The notes: generated by a model not told the origin, from the sequence alone. DNA of 64,000 bases from Burkholderia sp. GAS332 (GCA_900142905.1 FSRV01000001.1:310001-374000), one strand, 5' to 3'; positions 45,066 to 55,157 are shown, counted from the stretch's first letter. Program-made: numbers and translations.

Positions 45066-47336
45066 ATGGACGAACAACTTAAGCAAAGCGCTCTCGCATA
45101 CCACCAGTTTCCGAAACCCGGCAAGATTTCGGTCACGCCCACCAAGCCGCTGTCGAACCAGCTCGACTTGTCGCTGGCGTACTCGCCGGGCGTCGCTGCG
45201 GCCTGCATGGCGATCTACGAGGACCCGCTCGACGCGCAGAAATACACCTCGCGCGGCAACCTTGTCGGCGTGATCACGAACGGTACGGCCGTGCTCGGTC
45301 TCGGCAATATCGGCCCGCTCGCCGCGAAGCCGGTGATGGAAGGTAAGGGTTGCCTGTTCAAGAAGTTCGCCGGCATTGACGTGTTCGACATCGAACTCTC
45401 CGAGTCCGATCCGGACAAGCTGGTTGAAGCGATCGCGATGCTCGAACCCACGCTCGGCGGCATCAACCTTGAAGACATCAAGGCGCCGGAGTGCTTCTAC
45501 ATCGAGAAGAAGCTGCGCGAGCGCATGAAGATTCCGGTCTTCCACGACGATCAGCACGGTACCGCGATCATCGCTTCGGCGGCGATCCTGAACGGCCTGA
45601 AAGTGGTCGGCAAGAAGCTCGACGAAGTGAAGCTAGTGTGTTCGGGCGCGGGCGCTGCGGCCATCGCGTGTCTGGATCTGCTGGTGAACCTGGGCCTGTC
45701 GAAAAAGAACGTGCTGGTCACGGATTCGAAGGGCGTGATCTACGAAGGCCGCGGCAATCTCGATCCGTCGAAGGAACGTTACGCGGCGAACACCGAAGCA
45801 CGTACGCTGGCTGACGCGATCCGCGGCGCCGACGTGTTCCTCGGTTGCTCGAGCGCGGGCGTGCTGAAGCCGGAAATGGTCGTCGACATGGGCACGCAGC
45901 CGCTGATTCTGGCGCTGGCGAATCCGGAACCGGAAATCCGCCCGGAAGAAGCGAAGAAGGTGCGTCCGGACTGCATTATCGCGACGGGCCGTTCGGATTA
46001 CCCGAACCAGGTCAACAACGTGCTGTGCTTCCCGTTCATCTTCCGCGGCGCGCTGGATGTCGGTGCGACCACGATCACGGAAGAAATGAAGCTCGCGTGT
46101 GTGCGCGCAATTGCCGAACTGGCCGAAGAAACCGATCAGGGCGATGAAGTCGCCAAGGCGTATGAAGGTCACTCGCTCGAATTCGGTCCTGACTACCTGA
46201 TTCCGAAGCCGTTCGATCCGCGCCTGATCATCAAGATCGCGCCGGCTGTCGCGCAAGCCGCGATGGACTCGGGTGTCGCGACCCGTCCGATCAAGGATAT
46301 GGACGCGTATCGCGAAGAACTCGGCACGACCGTGTACCGCACCGGCATGGTGATGCGTCCGGTGTTCGCCGCGGCGAAGTCGGAAGTGGCGCGTATCGTG
46401 TTCGCCGAAGGTGAAGACGAGCGCGTGCTGCGCGCCGCGCAATTCGTGTTGCTGGAAAAGATCGCCAAGCCGATTCTGGTCGGCCGTCCGTCGGTGATCG
46501 CGATGCGTCTGAAGAAGATGGGCTCGAAGCTGAAGTGTGGCGAAGACTTCGAAGTCGTCGATCCGGAAGACGATCCGCGCTATCAGCAATGCTGGCAGGC
46601 GTACCACGAACTCGGCGCGCGCGAAGGCGTGACGCCGGATGTCGCGAAGGCTGCGATGCGCAAGTTCAACACGCTGATCGGTGCGATCCTCGTGCGCCTC
46701 GGCGAAGCGGACGGCATGATCTGCGGGATGATCGGCCAGTACCATACGCATCTGAAGTTCATCGAGCAGGTGCTGGGCAAGGCGGATAACGTGCAGAACT
46801 TTGCTGCCATGAACCTGCTGATGCTGCCGGGCCGCAATCTGTTCATCTGCGATACGTACGTGAACGAAACGCCGACCGCCGAACAGCTCGCCGACATGAC
46901 GATGCTGGCTTCGCGCGAAATCGAGAAGTTCGGTATCACGCCGAAGGTGGCGTTGCTTTCGAATTCGAACTTCGGCAGCGCGCCGTCTTCGTCGTCGCAA
47001 CGTATGGCCGCAGCGCGCAAGCTGATTGCTGAACGTGCGCCTTCGCTCGAGATCGACGGTGAGATGCACGGCGACGCGGCATTGTCGGAAGCCGTCCGCA
47101 AGGCTGCGTTCCCGGGCACGACGCTGACCGGCGAAGCGAATCTGCTGATCATGCCGAACGTGGAAGCGGCGAACATCACGTACAACCTGCTGAAGATGAT
47201 CGGCGGAGAAGGCGTGACGGTGGGACCGTTCCTGTTGGGCGCGGAAAAGCCGGTGCACATCCTGACGCCGGCTGCGACCGTGCGCCGGATCATCAACATG
47301 ACGGCGGTGGCTTCGGCAAACGCACGCAAGGGTTGA
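45066..47336 (+). CDS. maeB: NADP-dependent malic enzyme with phosphotransacetylase-like C-terminus
   Basis: 756 residues. Oxidative decarboxylation of malate to pyruvate, supplying NADPH during growth on C4 acids and aromatics. The N-terminal malic domain has [15 protein letters not shown] and [11 protein letters not shown]; the Rossmann domain has [16 protein letters not shown] and ALANPEPEI. From about residue 430 a PTA-like domain follows ([26 protein letters not shown]), normally regulatory and binding acetyl-CoA. Length is normal for MaeB. A terminator follows at 47410. Confidence 0.95.
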   Translation: MDEQLKQSALAYHQFPKPGKISVTPTKPLSNQLDLSLAYSPGVAAACMAIYEDPLDAQKYTSRGNLVGVITNGTAVLGLGNIGPLAAKPVMEGKGCLFKKFAGIDVFDIELSESDPDKLVEAIAMLEPTLGGINLEDIKAPECFYIEKKLRERMKIPVFHDDQHGTAIIASAAILNGLKVVGKKLDEVKLVCSGAGAAAIACLDLLVNLGLSKKNVLVTDSKGVIYEGRGNLDPSKERYAANTEARTLADAIRGADVFLGCSSAGVLKPEMVVDMGTQPLILALANPEPEIRPEEAKKVRPDCIIATGRSDYPNQVNNVLCFPFIFRGALDVGATTITEEMKLACVRAIAELAEETDQGDEVAKAYEGHSLEFGPDYLIPKPFDPRLIIKIAPAVAQAAMDSGVATRPIKDMDAYREELGTTVYRTGMVMRPVFAAAKSEVARIVFAEGEDERVLRAAQFVLLEKIAKPILVGRPSVIAMRLKKMGSKLKCGEDFEVVDPEDDPRYQQCWQAYHELGAREGVTPDVAKAAMRKFNTLIGAILVRLGEADGMICGMIGQYHTHLKFIEQVLGKADNVQNFAAMNLLMLPGRNLFICDTYVNETPTAEQLADMTMLASREIEKFGITPKVALLSNSNFGSAPSSSSQRMAAARKLIAERAPSLEIDGEMHGDAALSEAVRKAAFPGTTLTGEANLLIMPNVEAANITYNLLKMIGGEGVTVGPFLLGAEKPVHILTPAATVRRIINMTAVASANARKG

Positions 47337-47409
47337 GCAGCGCAGTCATGCTGTATTGATGGTTGATGCCAGCGGCGCTGCGTTGCGGCGTTTGCGGCAA
47401 GCCTATGAG

Positions 47410-47443
47410 AACGCCACGGAAGGTGCTTCCGTGGCGTTTTTTT
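47410..47443 (+). terminator. Rho-independent terminator after maeB
   Basis: AACGCCACGGAAG, loop GTG, CTTCCGTGGCGTT, then T-run. Perfect 13-bp stem. Confidence 0.9.
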
Positions 47444-47657
47444 ATTTGCGCATTCTTACTGTGGTGGCCGTTGGTCTGAAGGATTCTTATGAGGCTAGGT
47501 GAGCTTTAAGAATGCTCCTATTCGGTTTTCTGTGACGCTTTTGTAAAGTTACTTCTGAAGCGCGGCACAACGCGATGGCAACGGAACAGTCGGCTGGTCA
47601 ATCCTTGCATCGCATCAGGCGTCGCGCTTCTTCTGGTGTTGGATGGTGATGGTGATG

Positions 47658-47705
47658 GTAGCAGTAGCAGTAGCAGTAGCAGTAGCAGTAGCAGTAGCAG
47701 TAGCA
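47658..47705. repeat. Microsatellite (GTAGCA)8
   Basis: Eight perfect tandem copies, preceded by GGTGAT units and followed by degenerate GTAGAA/GTCGAA/GTTGAA hexamers. Confidence 0.97.
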
Positions 47706-47809
47706 GTTGTTGTAGTTGTAATCGCAGTAGAAGTCGAAGTTGAAGTTCTGGTGGTGAAGACAAGCAGTACCAATGGGTTGCAGTACTTGCAGTAAATGTG
47801 TGTTGTGAA

Positions 47810-47893
47810 GTTGGTAGTTGGTAGTTGGTAGTTGGTAGTTGGTAGTTGGTAGTTGGTAGTTGGTAGTTGGTAGTTGGTAGTTGGTAGTTGGTA
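47810..47893. repeat. Microsatellite (GTTGGTA)12
   Basis: Twelve perfect heptamers plus partial GTTG. The 7-bp unit keeps all three minus-strand frames open, which shows that the open frames here are not coding evidence. Confidence 0.97.
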
Positions 47894-47957
47894 GTTGAGG
47901 TTGAAGTTTGCAATCGAAGTAGAAGTTCGCAGTTGAAGTAGCAGTTCGCAGTTCGCA

Positions 47958-48053
47958 GTTGAAGTTGAAGTTGAAGTTGAAGTTGAAGTTGAAGTTGAAG
48001 TTGAAGTTGAAGTTGAAGTTGAAGTTGAAGTTGAAGTTGAAGTTGAAGTTGAA
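47958..48053. repeat. Microsatellite (GTTGAA)16
   Basis: Sixteen perfect hexamers, preceded by mixed GTTCGCA, GTAGCA and GTTGAA units. On the minus strand this translates as Gln-Leu repeats. Confidence 0.97.
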
Positions 48054-48163
48054 GTTCGTAGTTGTTGTCTGGCAGTTGTTTGTTTTTGGTTGGTTGTTGT
48101 TGTGTTGTTGGAAGGAGCTGTACCGCTTGTTCTTGTACACATGCATCACGTGGCGAAACAGGC

Positions 48164-48202
48164 AAAAAAAGGCGACTGTCCGCGAGGACAGCCGCCTTTT
48201 CC
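48164..48202 (-). terminator. Terminator after the indolepyruvate oxidoreductase gene
   Basis: AAAAGGCG-A-CTGTCC, loop GCGA, GGACAG-C-CGCCTTTT, with seven A on the left that read as a T-run on the minus strand. Confidence 0.85.
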
Positions 48203-48238
48203 ATTTCAGGCCAATGCCAGCCGGTCAAGCCGGCAAGA

Positions 48239-51200
48239 TCACGCCGCGTGCTGCGTCTTTCCCGTTTGCGGCGAGCGCCAGCGTGTCAGCAAGTCGTTCC
48301 ACTTGACCCGCACGCCCTTCAGGTTGTTTTCCTTCACGTGCCCATAGCCGCGGATGCCGTCCGGCAGATTCGCCAGTTCGACCGCCAGTTCACGCTTCTG
48401 CGCAGTCAGCCCGCCGATCAGCTCGCGCACCAGTGCTTCGTACTCACCAATCAGCGCACGCTCCGTGCGACGCTCCTCCGTCTTGCCGAACACGTCGAGC
48501 GCGGTCCCGCGCAGGAACTTGAGTTTTGCGAGCACGTGCATGGCGCTGAATACCCAAGGCCCGTACTTCTTCTTCACCAGATGTCCTTGAGCATCTTTCT
48601 TCGAGAACGTTGGCGGCGCGAGGTGGATGTGCAGCTTCCAGTCGCCTTCGAAATTCGCCTTCAGTTTTTCGATGAACGCGGGGTCGCTGTAGAGCCGTGC
48701 GACTTCGTACTCGTCCTTGTAGGCCATCAGCTTGTGCAGATTCTTCGCGACCGCTTCGGTCAACGGCAATTGGCCGTCGATCGAATCCAGCGTCGATTCC
48801 GCCACACGCACTTGCGACACCAACGCACGATAACGGTCCGCGTAAGCGGCGTTTTGCCATGCTGCCAGGTAGTCGGCGCGCTTGTCGATCAGCGTGTCGA
48901 GCGCTTTCGGCGTGTGCAACGAGATAATCTTGCTGCTGGTCGTTTCCGCTGCGGCGCCGCGTCCTTGCGACTGCGCGAGCTTGCGCACCGCAGCCAGATC
49001 ATGCGCAGCGCGACGGCCCCATTCGAATGCGGCACGGTTCTTCTCGATCTGCACGTTGTTCAGTTCGATCGCGCGCATCAGCGACTGATAGGTCAGCGGC
49101 ACCCAGCCGCGTTGCCATGCATAGCCGAGCACGAACGGATTCGTGTAGATCGCGTCACCAAGCAGCGCGACGGCGAAGTGATTCGCATCGACCATATCGA
49201 CGCCGTCGTCGCCCGCCCCGGCACGCACGTCCGCTTCGGTGCTGCTACCGGGGAAGCGCCAGTTCGGGTTCTTGATGAGTTCGGCAGTCGGCGTATGCGC
49301 GCTATTGAGCACAACGCGTGTGCGCCCCACCTGCATGCGCGAGACGCATTCGTCGCTGGCGGTGACGATCGCGTCGCAGCCGATCACGAGACTGGCTTCG
49401 CCCATTGCGATGCGGGTTGCGTGGATGTCAGCCGGGTGCTGGGCGATCTGCACGTGGCTCATCACGGCGCCGCCCTTTTGCGCGAGGCCGGTGACGTCGA
49501 GTACCGTGACGCCCTTGCCTTCCAGATGCGCGGCCATCCCAAGCAATGCGCCGATCGTCACGACGCCCGTGCCGCCGACGCCCGTCACCAGCACCCCATA
49601 AGGGCGCGCGATCGACGGCAGCTCGGGTTCCGGCACCGGCGGCATCGTCTCACCGACGACGCCCGACGCTGCCTTTGGCTTGCGCAACTGGCCCCCTTCG
49701 ACGGATACGAAGCTGGGGCAGAACCCGTTCACGCACGAGAAGTCCTTGTTGCAGGTGGACTGGTTGATCTGGCGTTTGGTGCCGTACTCGGTATCGAGTG
49801 GCTCAACGGACAGGCAATTCGACTTCACCGAGCAATCGCCACAGCCTTCGCACACCGCTTCGTTGATCACGACGCGGCGCGCCGGATCCGGATACGTACC
49901 GCGTTTCCTGCGGCGGCGCTTCTCGGTGGCGCAGGTCTGGTCATAGATCAGGATCGTTGTGCCGGCAATCTCACGCAGCTGACGCTGAACTTCGTCGAGC
50001 TTGTCGCGATGGTGGATATCGATGCCGGGCGCGAGGCCGACGTTCGCGGCGTACTTTTCCGGTTCATCGGTGACGATCACGATCTTCGTCGCGCCTTCGG
50101 CGGCGAGTTGGTGTGTGATCTGCGGCACGGTCAGCACGCCGTCGACCGGTTGGCCGCCGGTCATGGCAACCGCGTCGTTATAGAGAATCTTGTAGGTGAT
50201 GTTCGCCTTCGACGCGATCGCCGCGCGAATCGCGAGCAGGCCCGAGTGGAAGTAGGTGCCGTCGCCGAGGTTGGCGAACACGTGCTTGTCGTTGGTGAAC
50301 GGCGCCTGGCCGATCCACGCGACGCCTTCGCCGCCCATCTGGCTGAAGGTGCTGGTGCTGCGGTCCATCCACACGGTCATGTAGTGGCAGCCGATGCCGG
50401 CCATCGCGCGCGAGCCTTCCGGCACGTTCGTCGACGTATTGTGCGGGCAGCCTGAGCAGAACCACGGTTTGCGCTCAGCTTCGACGCGCGGGCGCGCCAA
50501 GGCCTTTTCCTTTGCTTCAATCACGGCGATGCGCGAGGCAATGCGTGCACGCACGTCGGACGGCAGATCAAACTTGTCGAGCCGAGTGGCAATCGCCTTG
50601 GCGATGATCGCCGGCGAGAGTTCGTAGTGCGCCGGCAGCAGCCAGTTGCCCATCGGCACCGACCATTCGCCACCCGCGCCGTCCTTTTCATCGAACTTGC
50701 CGAACACGCGCGGACGCTGTGCATCGGGCCAGTTGTACAGTTCTTCCTTGATTGCGTATTCGAGAATCTGGCGCTTTTCTTCAACCACCAGAATTTCCTC
50801 GAGACCGCGCGCGAAGGCTTGCGCACCTTGCGCCTCGAGCGGCCAGACACAGCCGACCTTGTACAGACGGATGCCGATGCGCGAGCAGGTTTCGTCGTCG
50901 AGGCCGAGATCGGTCAGCGCCTGACGCACATCGAGGTACGCCTTGCCGCCGGTCATGATGCCGAAACGCGCGTGCGGCGAATCGATCTCGACGCGGTCGA
51001 GTTTGTTCGCGCGCACATAGGCGAGCGCCGCGTACCACTTGTAGTCGAGCAGACGCGCTTCCTGCACCAGCGGCGGATCCGGCCAGCGGATGTTCAGGCC
51101 GCCTTCGGGCATCGCGAAGTCGTCTGGCAAAACGATTTTCGTGCGGTGCGGATCGATGTCGACCGAAGCCGACGATTCGACCACGTCGGTCACGCACTTC

Positions 51201-51838
51201 ATCGCCACCCAGAGGCCGGAATAGCGGCTCATCGCCCAGCCGTGCAGGCCGAAATCCAGATATTCCTGCACGTTCGAGGGAAACAGCACCGGCAGGCCAC
51301 ACGCCTTGAAGATGTGTTCCGACTGGTGTGCGAGTGTCGACGATTTGGCGGCGTGGTCGTCGCCGGCGAGCACGAGAACGCCGCCGTGTTGCGACGAGCC
51401 GGCCGAATTGGCGTGCTTGAAGACGTCACTGGAACGGTCGACGCCCGGACCCTTGCCGTACCACATCGAGAACACGCCATCGTACTTGGCGCTCGGGTAC
51501 AGATTGACCTGCTGTGACCCCCACACGGAGGTGGCCGCGAGGTCTTCGTTGACGCCGGGCTGGAACACGACCTGGTGCGCTGCGAGATGCTGCTTCGCCT
51601 TCCACAGAGATTGGTCGAGTCCGCCGAGTGGCGATCCGCGGTAACCGGAGATGAAGCCGGCGGTATTGAGCCCGGCGGCCCGGTCGCGTTCCTGCTGCAG
51701 CATCGGCAGACGAACCAGCGCCTGGATGCCGCTCATGTACGCGCGGCCGCGTTCGAGGGTGTATTTGTCGTCGAGCGTGACGGAAGAGAGCGCGGCTTCG
51801 AGCGAGGCTCGCTGACCTGCGTCTAGCGGGGCATTCAT
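48239..51838 (-). CDS. Indolepyruvate:ferredoxin oxidoreductase, fused alpha/beta
   Basis: 1,199 residues. CoA-dependent oxidative decarboxylation of arylpyruvates (indole-, phenyl-, hydroxyphenylpyruvate) to arylacetyl-CoA. Domain order: N-terminal pyruvate-oxidoreductase-like domain (about 30-420), TPP-binding domain (WFCSGCPHNTSTN, NLGDGTYFHSG), ferredoxin-like cysteines (CEGCGDCSVKSNC and CNKDFSCVNGFC), then the gamma-type domain (GVLVTGVGGTGVVTIGALLG). The start at ATG 51838 is supported by GGAGGAG. It is near hpd and paa genes, fitting phenylalanine/tyrosine breakdown through phenylacetyl-CoA. Confidence 0.93.
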   Translation of the reverse strand: MNAPLDAGQRASLEAALSSVTLDDKYTLERGRAYMSGIQALVRLPMLQQERDRAAGLNTAGFISGYRGSPLGGLDQSLWKAKQHLAAHQVVFQPGVNEDLAATSVWGSQQVNLYPSAKYDGVFSMWYGKGPGVDRSSDVFKHANSAGSSQHGGVLVLAGDDHAAKSSTLAHQSEHIFKACGLPVLFPSNVQEYLDFGLHGWAMSRYSGLWVAMKCVTDVVESSASVDIDPHRTKIVLPDDFAMPEGGLNIRWPDPPLVQEARLLDYKWYAALAYVRANKLDRVEIDSPHARFGIMTGGKAYLDVRQALTDLGLDDETCSRIGIRLYKVGCVWPLEAQGAQAFARGLEEILVVEEKRQILEYAIKEELYNWPDAQRPRVFGKFDEKDGAGGEWSVPMGNWLLPAHYELSPAIIAKAIATRLDKFDLPSDVRARIASRIAVIEAKEKALARPRVEAERKPWFCSGCPHNTSTNVPEGSRAMAGIGCHYMTVWMDRSTSTFSQMGGEGVAWIGQAPFTNDKHVFANLGDGTYFHSGLLAIRAAIASKANITYKILYNDAVAMTGGQPVDGVLTVPQITHQLAAEGATKIVIVTDEPEKYAANVGLAPGIDIHHRDKLDEVQRQLREIAGTTILIYDQTCATEKRRRRKRGTYPDPARRVVINEAVCEGCGDCSVKSNCLSVEPLDTEYGTKRQINQSTCNKDFSCVNGFCPSFVSVEGGQLRKPKAASGVVGETMPPVPEPELPSIARPYGVLVTGVGGTGVVTIGALLGMAAHLEGKGVTVLDVTGLAQKGGAVMSHVQIAQHPADIHATRIAMGEASLVIGCDAIVTASDECVSRMQVGRTRVVLNSAHTPTAELIKNPNWRFPGSSTEADVRAGAGDDGVDMVDANHFAVALLGDAIYTNPFVLGYAWQRGWVPLTYQSLMRAIELNNVQIEKNRAAFEWGRRAAHDLAAVRKLAQSQGRGAAAETTSSKIISLHTPKALDTLIDKRADYLAAWQNAAYADRYRALVSQVRVAESTLDSIDGQLPLTEAVAKNLHKLMAYKDEYEVARLYSDPAFIEKLKANFEGDWKLHIHLAPPTFSKKDAQGHLVKKKYGPWVFSAMHVLAKLKFLRGTALDVFGKTEERRTERALIGEYEALVRELIGGLTAQKRELAVELANLPDGIRGYGHVKENNLKGVRVKWNDLLTRWRSPQTGKTQHAA

Positions 51839-52186
51839 TATGTGTACTCCTCCAACCAGTTTGGGATCACCAAAACTTTTTTTGGGCCGCGGCATCTTGT
51901 GAATGCTTGGGGCGGGGTCGCCATATTGACGTGTTTTAAGTGATGGTAGCACTGGTGAAAACCCGCCGCACCGCCTCGGAAATGCGGCGATGCAGCGTGA
52001 CTTCCACAGAACGCGTGGGATGACTTCAAGTGATGGAGCGGTGCTGTAACAAGCTGTAAAAACTACAAATCTGCGGAACCGCAGTTGAAATGTCTGTCTA
52101 ATACCCCACCTGCGAGCAATGTCTGCGCAACGCTCTGCATTCGGTGGAGCTTCAGGACAGCAGGGCAGTTAGAAAAAGGAGTACGC
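51839..52186. other. 348-bp gap between divergent oxidoreductase and small exported protein genes
   Basis: No gene seen. It holds the GGAGGAG ribosome site of the oxidoreductase gene next to 51841-51851 and a short TGCGGAACCGCA hairpin at 52072-52083. Promoters for both directions are expected, but none is clear. Confidence 0.4.
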
Positions 52187-52393
52187 ATGAACACTAGAAA
52201 CATCCAGACGTTCCTGATGGTTTCAGCCGCATTCTTCGCCATGAGCGCGCCAGTGCGCTCGAGTTCAAGCTCGAGCAGCGCAGGGGCGCTGTCGAACGCG
52301 ATCACCAGTACGGCGCAAGTCGCGCCTGCACGCATTGCGGTGGAGCGCATTGCACGATCCACGAAAGCCGACGAGGAAGACCAGAATTCGTGA
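52187..52393 (+). CDS. Small exported protein (68 aa)
   Basis: ATG 52187 follows AAAAAGGA at good spacing. Signal-like segment IQTFLMVSAAFFAMSAPVRS, then a run of seven serines and an Ala/Thr/charged tail ending KADEEDQNS. It is alone between divergent genes and followed by a strong terminator at 52465. The longer frame from 52085 is rejected because its head has no signal and no ribosome site. Function unknown. Confidence 0.7.
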   Translation: MNTRNIQTFLMVSAAFFAMSAPVRSSSSSSSAGALSNAITSTAQVAPARIAVERIARSTKADEEDQNS

Positions 52394-52464
52394 TGCGTCG
52401 CTAATGCGGCGCATCGGTTGAAAATCAGCCGTTGTCCGGGCTTCAGACAACGGCACAAACGACG

Positions 52465-52498
52465 AAGGGCGAGGATCGCAAGATCCTCGCCCTTTTTT
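52465..52498 (+). terminator. Rho-independent terminator after the 68-aa exported protein gene
   Basis: AAGGGCGAGGATC, loop GCAA, GATCCTCGCCCTT, then T-run. Perfect 13-bp stem with GNRA-like loop. Confidence 0.9.
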
Positions 52499-52531
52499 CT
52501 ATCTCTCAGATTCTTCGCCCGCCTCGATTCG

Positions 52532-53629
52532 TTAGGCCTTGTCCTGAACCACGCCGCGGCGAATCTGATCCAGTTCGATCGATTCGAACAAAGCCTTGAA
52601 GTTACCCTCGCCAAAGCCCTGATTGCCCTTGCGCTGGATGATCTCGAAGAAGATCGGTCCGATCTGGTTTTCGGTGAAGATCTGCAGCAGCAAGTCGTCG
52701 GGCGCGCCGTCGATCAGGATCTTGCGCTTGCGCAATTCCTCGAGCGGCTCGCCGTGGTTTGGCACGCGGCGATCGACCAGTTCATAGTACGTGTCGATCG
52801 TATCGAGCAGCGAGATGTTCGCCGCGCGCAAACCGTCCACCGTGCGGTAGATGTCGTTGCTGCCCAGCGCGATGTGCTGGATGCCTTCGCCGTGATACTG
52901 ATCCAGATATTCCTGGATCTGACCGGCAACGTCCGAGCCTTCCTCATTGATCGGAATGCGGATCTTGCCGCACGGCGAGGTCATTGCCTTCGACTTCACG
53001 CCGGTCACCTTGCCTTCGATGTCGAAGTAGCGCACTTCCCGGAAATTGAACAGGCGCTCGTAGAACTCCGCCCATTCCTGCATGCGGCCGCGATGGACGT
53101 TATGCGTCAGGTGATCGATGTAGGTCAGACCGTGGCCGACCGGGTTCGGATTCGCGCCAGGAATCGGCTCGAAGTCGACGTCGTAAATATCGATGTTACC
53201 GATGGTGCCCGGCTCAGCGCCGTTTTTGCCGCGCCAGCGGTCGACAAAATAGATCAGCGAGTCGCCGATACCCTTGATCGCCGGGATGTTCAGTTCCATC
53301 GGGCCGGTTTTGTTGTCGAAGCCCCAGGCTCCCTTTTCCAGAGCCTGCTGGTAAGCCTTCGCTGCGTCTTGCACACGGAACGCGATCGCGCAGATCGACG
53401 GGCCATGCAGGCGCGTGAAACGTTGCGCGAACGAATGCTGTTCCCCGTTGACGATGAAGTTGATGTCCCCTTGGCGATACAGCGTCACGTCTTTGTGACG
53501 GTGCCGGGCGACGGCCGTGAAGCCCATCTGTTCGAACAGCTTGCCGAGCGCCTTCGGATCCGGTGCGGTGTATTCGATGAATTCGAAGCCGTCGGTGCCG
53601 ACCGGGTTTTCCCAAGTTGAAACCTGCAT
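52532..53629 (-). CDS. hpd: 4-hydroxyphenylpyruvate dioxygenase
   Basis: 365 residues. Converts 4-hydroxyphenylpyruvate to homogentisate in tyrosine breakdown. Two vicinal-oxygen-chelate domains; the iron ligands are readable as the His in YIDHLTHNVHRG, the His in GIQHIALGSNDI and the Glu in FFEIIQRKG, followed by the closing helix GFGEGNFKALFESIE. Divergent from an Lrp-type regulator gene, which is the natural candidate to control it. Confidence 0.95.
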   Translation of the reverse strand: MQVSTWENPVGTDGFEFIEYTAPDPKALGKLFEQMGFTAVARHRHKDVTLYRQGDINFIVNGEQHSFAQRFTRLHGPSICAIAFRVQDAAKAYQQALEKGAWGFDNKTGPMELNIPAIKGIGDSLIYFVDRWRGKNGAEPGTIGNIDIYDVDFEPIPGANPNPVGHGLTYIDHLTHNVHRGRMQEWAEFYERLFNFREVRYFDIEGKVTGVKSKAMTSPCGKIRIPINEEGSDVAGQIQEYLDQYHGEGIQHIALGSNDIYRTVDGLRAANISLLDTIDTYYELVDRRVPNHGEPLEELRKRKILIDGAPDDLLLQIFTENQIGPIFFEIIQRKGNQGFGEGNFKALFESIELDQIRRGVVQDKA

Positions 53630-53786
53630 TGTCTGTCTCCATTAAGCGCCGGCGCGAGGTTGCAAGGTGGCGCGACTGAATGACGCAAGTGTAAAGGCGG
53701 TCTCACGACGAAAACTTGCGAACTTAATCACGTGCCGATACGCTTACGCTATTTTCTAGCGCAATTTTTCGTAAGGACGGCAGAAA

Positions 53787-54284
53787 ATGGCCAGTATCGA
53801 GATAGACGCCATCGACAGACGCATTCTGGCCATCCTTCAGGAGAATGGCAGGCTGTCGAACCAGGAGATCGCCGAGCGCATCAACCTGTCGCCGAGCCCG
53901 TGTCTACGGCGTATCCGTCGGCTGGAAGAGAGTGGAGTGATTCGCGGCTACGTCGCGTTACTCGATGCGCAAAAGCTTGGGCTCGATCTGCTGGCCTACG
54001 TCAACGTGAGGCTGGAGAAACGCAGCGGCCCGGCGCTTAGTGCGCGCGGCGACGCCACGCATGCCGATCTGTTTCGCGCAGCGGTGCAGACGTGGCCGGA
54101 AGTTGTTGCATGTCACGCGATGACGGGCGACATGGATTACCTGCTGCGTGTGCAGGTCGAGGATATGGCGCACTTTTCCCGTTTCGTGCAGGACCAGTTG
54201 CTGCACCATCCCTCTGTCATCGACGTGAAGACGAGTTTTTCGCTCGAGAAGTTCAAGGAGACGACGGCGTTGCCGATTTTGTGA
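53787..54284 (+). CDS. Lrp/AsnC-family transcriptional regulator
   Basis: 165 residues. N-terminal HTH (IDAIDRRILAILQENGRLSNQEIAERINLSPSPCLRRIRRLEESGVI) and RAM/AsnC effector domain (VVACHAMTGDMDYLLRVQVEDM). Such regulators sense amino acids. It is divergent from hpd across 157 bp. TTACG (53744) and CGTAA (53770) flank an AT-rich core just upstream and could be its operator. Control of tyrosine catabolism is inferred from position. Confidence 0.9.
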   Translation: MASIEIDAIDRRILAILQENGRLSNQEIAERINLSPSPCLRRIRRLEESGVIRGYVALLDAQKLGLDLLAYVNVRLEKRSGPALSARGDATHADLFRAAVQTWPEVVACHAMTGDMDYLLRVQVEDMAHFSRFVQDQLLHHPSVIDVKTSFSLEKFKETTALPIL

Positions 54285-54314
54285 GCGCTGGGCCGCGGTC
54301 AGGCGACAGACAAA

Positions 54315-54343
54315 CAAAAAGGGCAGCCACAAGGCCGCCCTTT
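54315..54343. terminator. Bidirectional terminator between the Lrp and GNAT genes
   Basis: AAAGGGC-A-GCC, loop ACAA, GGC-C-GCCCTTT with T-rich sequence on both sides; strongest toward the minus strand. Confidence 0.8.
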
Positions 54344-54365
54344 CTTTCGCCGAAGCGCAGGCTTT

Positions 54366-55034
54366 TTAGGCCGCCGCCTCAGTCGGCATAAACGACTCGA
54401 ACATCTTCGACGCCTGACGCGCCTGGCGCTTGAGTGCGTAGTCGAACACCGCGGCTTGCTCCTGCAGCATCTCCGTGATGATGCTCGATTGATCCGCCGG
54501 CGACAGCGTCAGATAGGCGTCTGCTTCGCCGTATGCGTATTCGATCTTCATGCCGGCCTTTTTCGCGATGTGCATCATGGTCGAATTGCGCGACAGGCAG
54601 TGCATGTAAAGCGTGGTGACATGCGTATTGCGGCTGCGGATGGCGGCGCGCTCGAAAAGCTTCGAGCCAATCCCTTGCCCGCGGACGCTTTCCAGCACCG
54701 ACACGCCGAACTCAGCGGTGCGTTTGTCGCCGTCGGCCGGCAGATACGCCAAGTGGCCGACGCCGGTGAGTTGCAACTGACTATTGAACACGCCGAAGAC
54801 CGTATCGCGCGTGAAATCGATCGCGCGGACGTAGTTTTCAATGACGTGGTTCGGCACGATCTGGCCGAAGCGCAGAAGGCGGTCGTCTTCGTCGAGCGAG
54901 AGGAAGTGGGTCAGCAGCCGTTCGCGATCGATCGCGGTGAGTTCGCGGACCATAGCAGGTGCACGACCGGCTGGCTGCAACAGACGATCGTGTGTGACGA
55001 TCGGCTCAGCGGCGCGGGGTGTAATCAAGTTCAT
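54366..55034 (-). CDS. GNAT-family N-acetyltransferase
   Basis: 222 residues. The acetyl-CoA-binding motif A region is ESVRGQGIGSKLFERA (R/QxxGxG/A), preceded by VGHLAYLPADGDKRTAEFGVSVL and followed by CLSRNSTMMHIAKKAGMKIEYA. The substrate is unknown. The upstream gap (55035-55276) is AT-rich and holds three inverted repeats, so expression may be tightly controlled. Confidence 0.87.
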   Translation of the reverse strand: MNLITPRAAEPIVTHDRLLQPAGRAPAMVRELTAIDRERLLTHFLSLDEDDRLLRFGQIVPNHVIENYVRAIDFTRDTVFGVFNSQLQLTGVGHLAYLPADGDKRTAEFGVSVLESVRGQGIGSKLFERAAIRSRNTHVTTLYMHCLSRNSTMMHIAKKAGMKIEYAYGEADAYLTLSPADQSSIITEMLQEQAAVFDYALKRQARQASKMFESFMPTEAAA

Positions 55035-55094
55035 GGTCAGGTTCTCCTTTTAATCGAGCGGCATGGTGCACCGCAAAAACGATTTTAGCGGAAA

Positions 55095-55113
55095 CCCTAG
55101 CTGATCACTAGGG
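55095..55113. promoter_or_regulatory. Inverted repeat CCCTAG-N7-CTAGGG
   Basis: Perfect 6-7-6 palindrome, 61 bp upstream of the GNAT start. A related CCCTA-TTTT-TAGGG element lies 63 bp further on. Probably operators of an unidentified regulator. Confidence 0.45.
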
Positions 55114-55157
55114 AAAACCCGTATTAAAAATTGAAGGGAATGCCTAAAAAGTTAGCG

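Noticed and set aside
45633..47258. 541-residue minus-strand open frame opposite maeB
   Set aside because: Arg/His-rich antisense composition artefact; maeB on the other strand is certain.
47658..48053. CRISPR array
   Set aside because: Units are 6-7 bp without spacers, and no cas gene is near.
47518..48228. Gln/Leu-repeat protein across the microsatellite block
   Set aside because: All three minus-strand frames are open because the repeat units lack stops; the heptamer array shifts frame freely, so open length is not evidence of coding.
48062..50455. 797-residue plus-strand open frame opposite the indolepyruvate oxidoreductase gene
   Set aside because: It is an Arg/His-rich antisense shadow of a well-supported gene in GC-rich DNA and has no recognisable domain.
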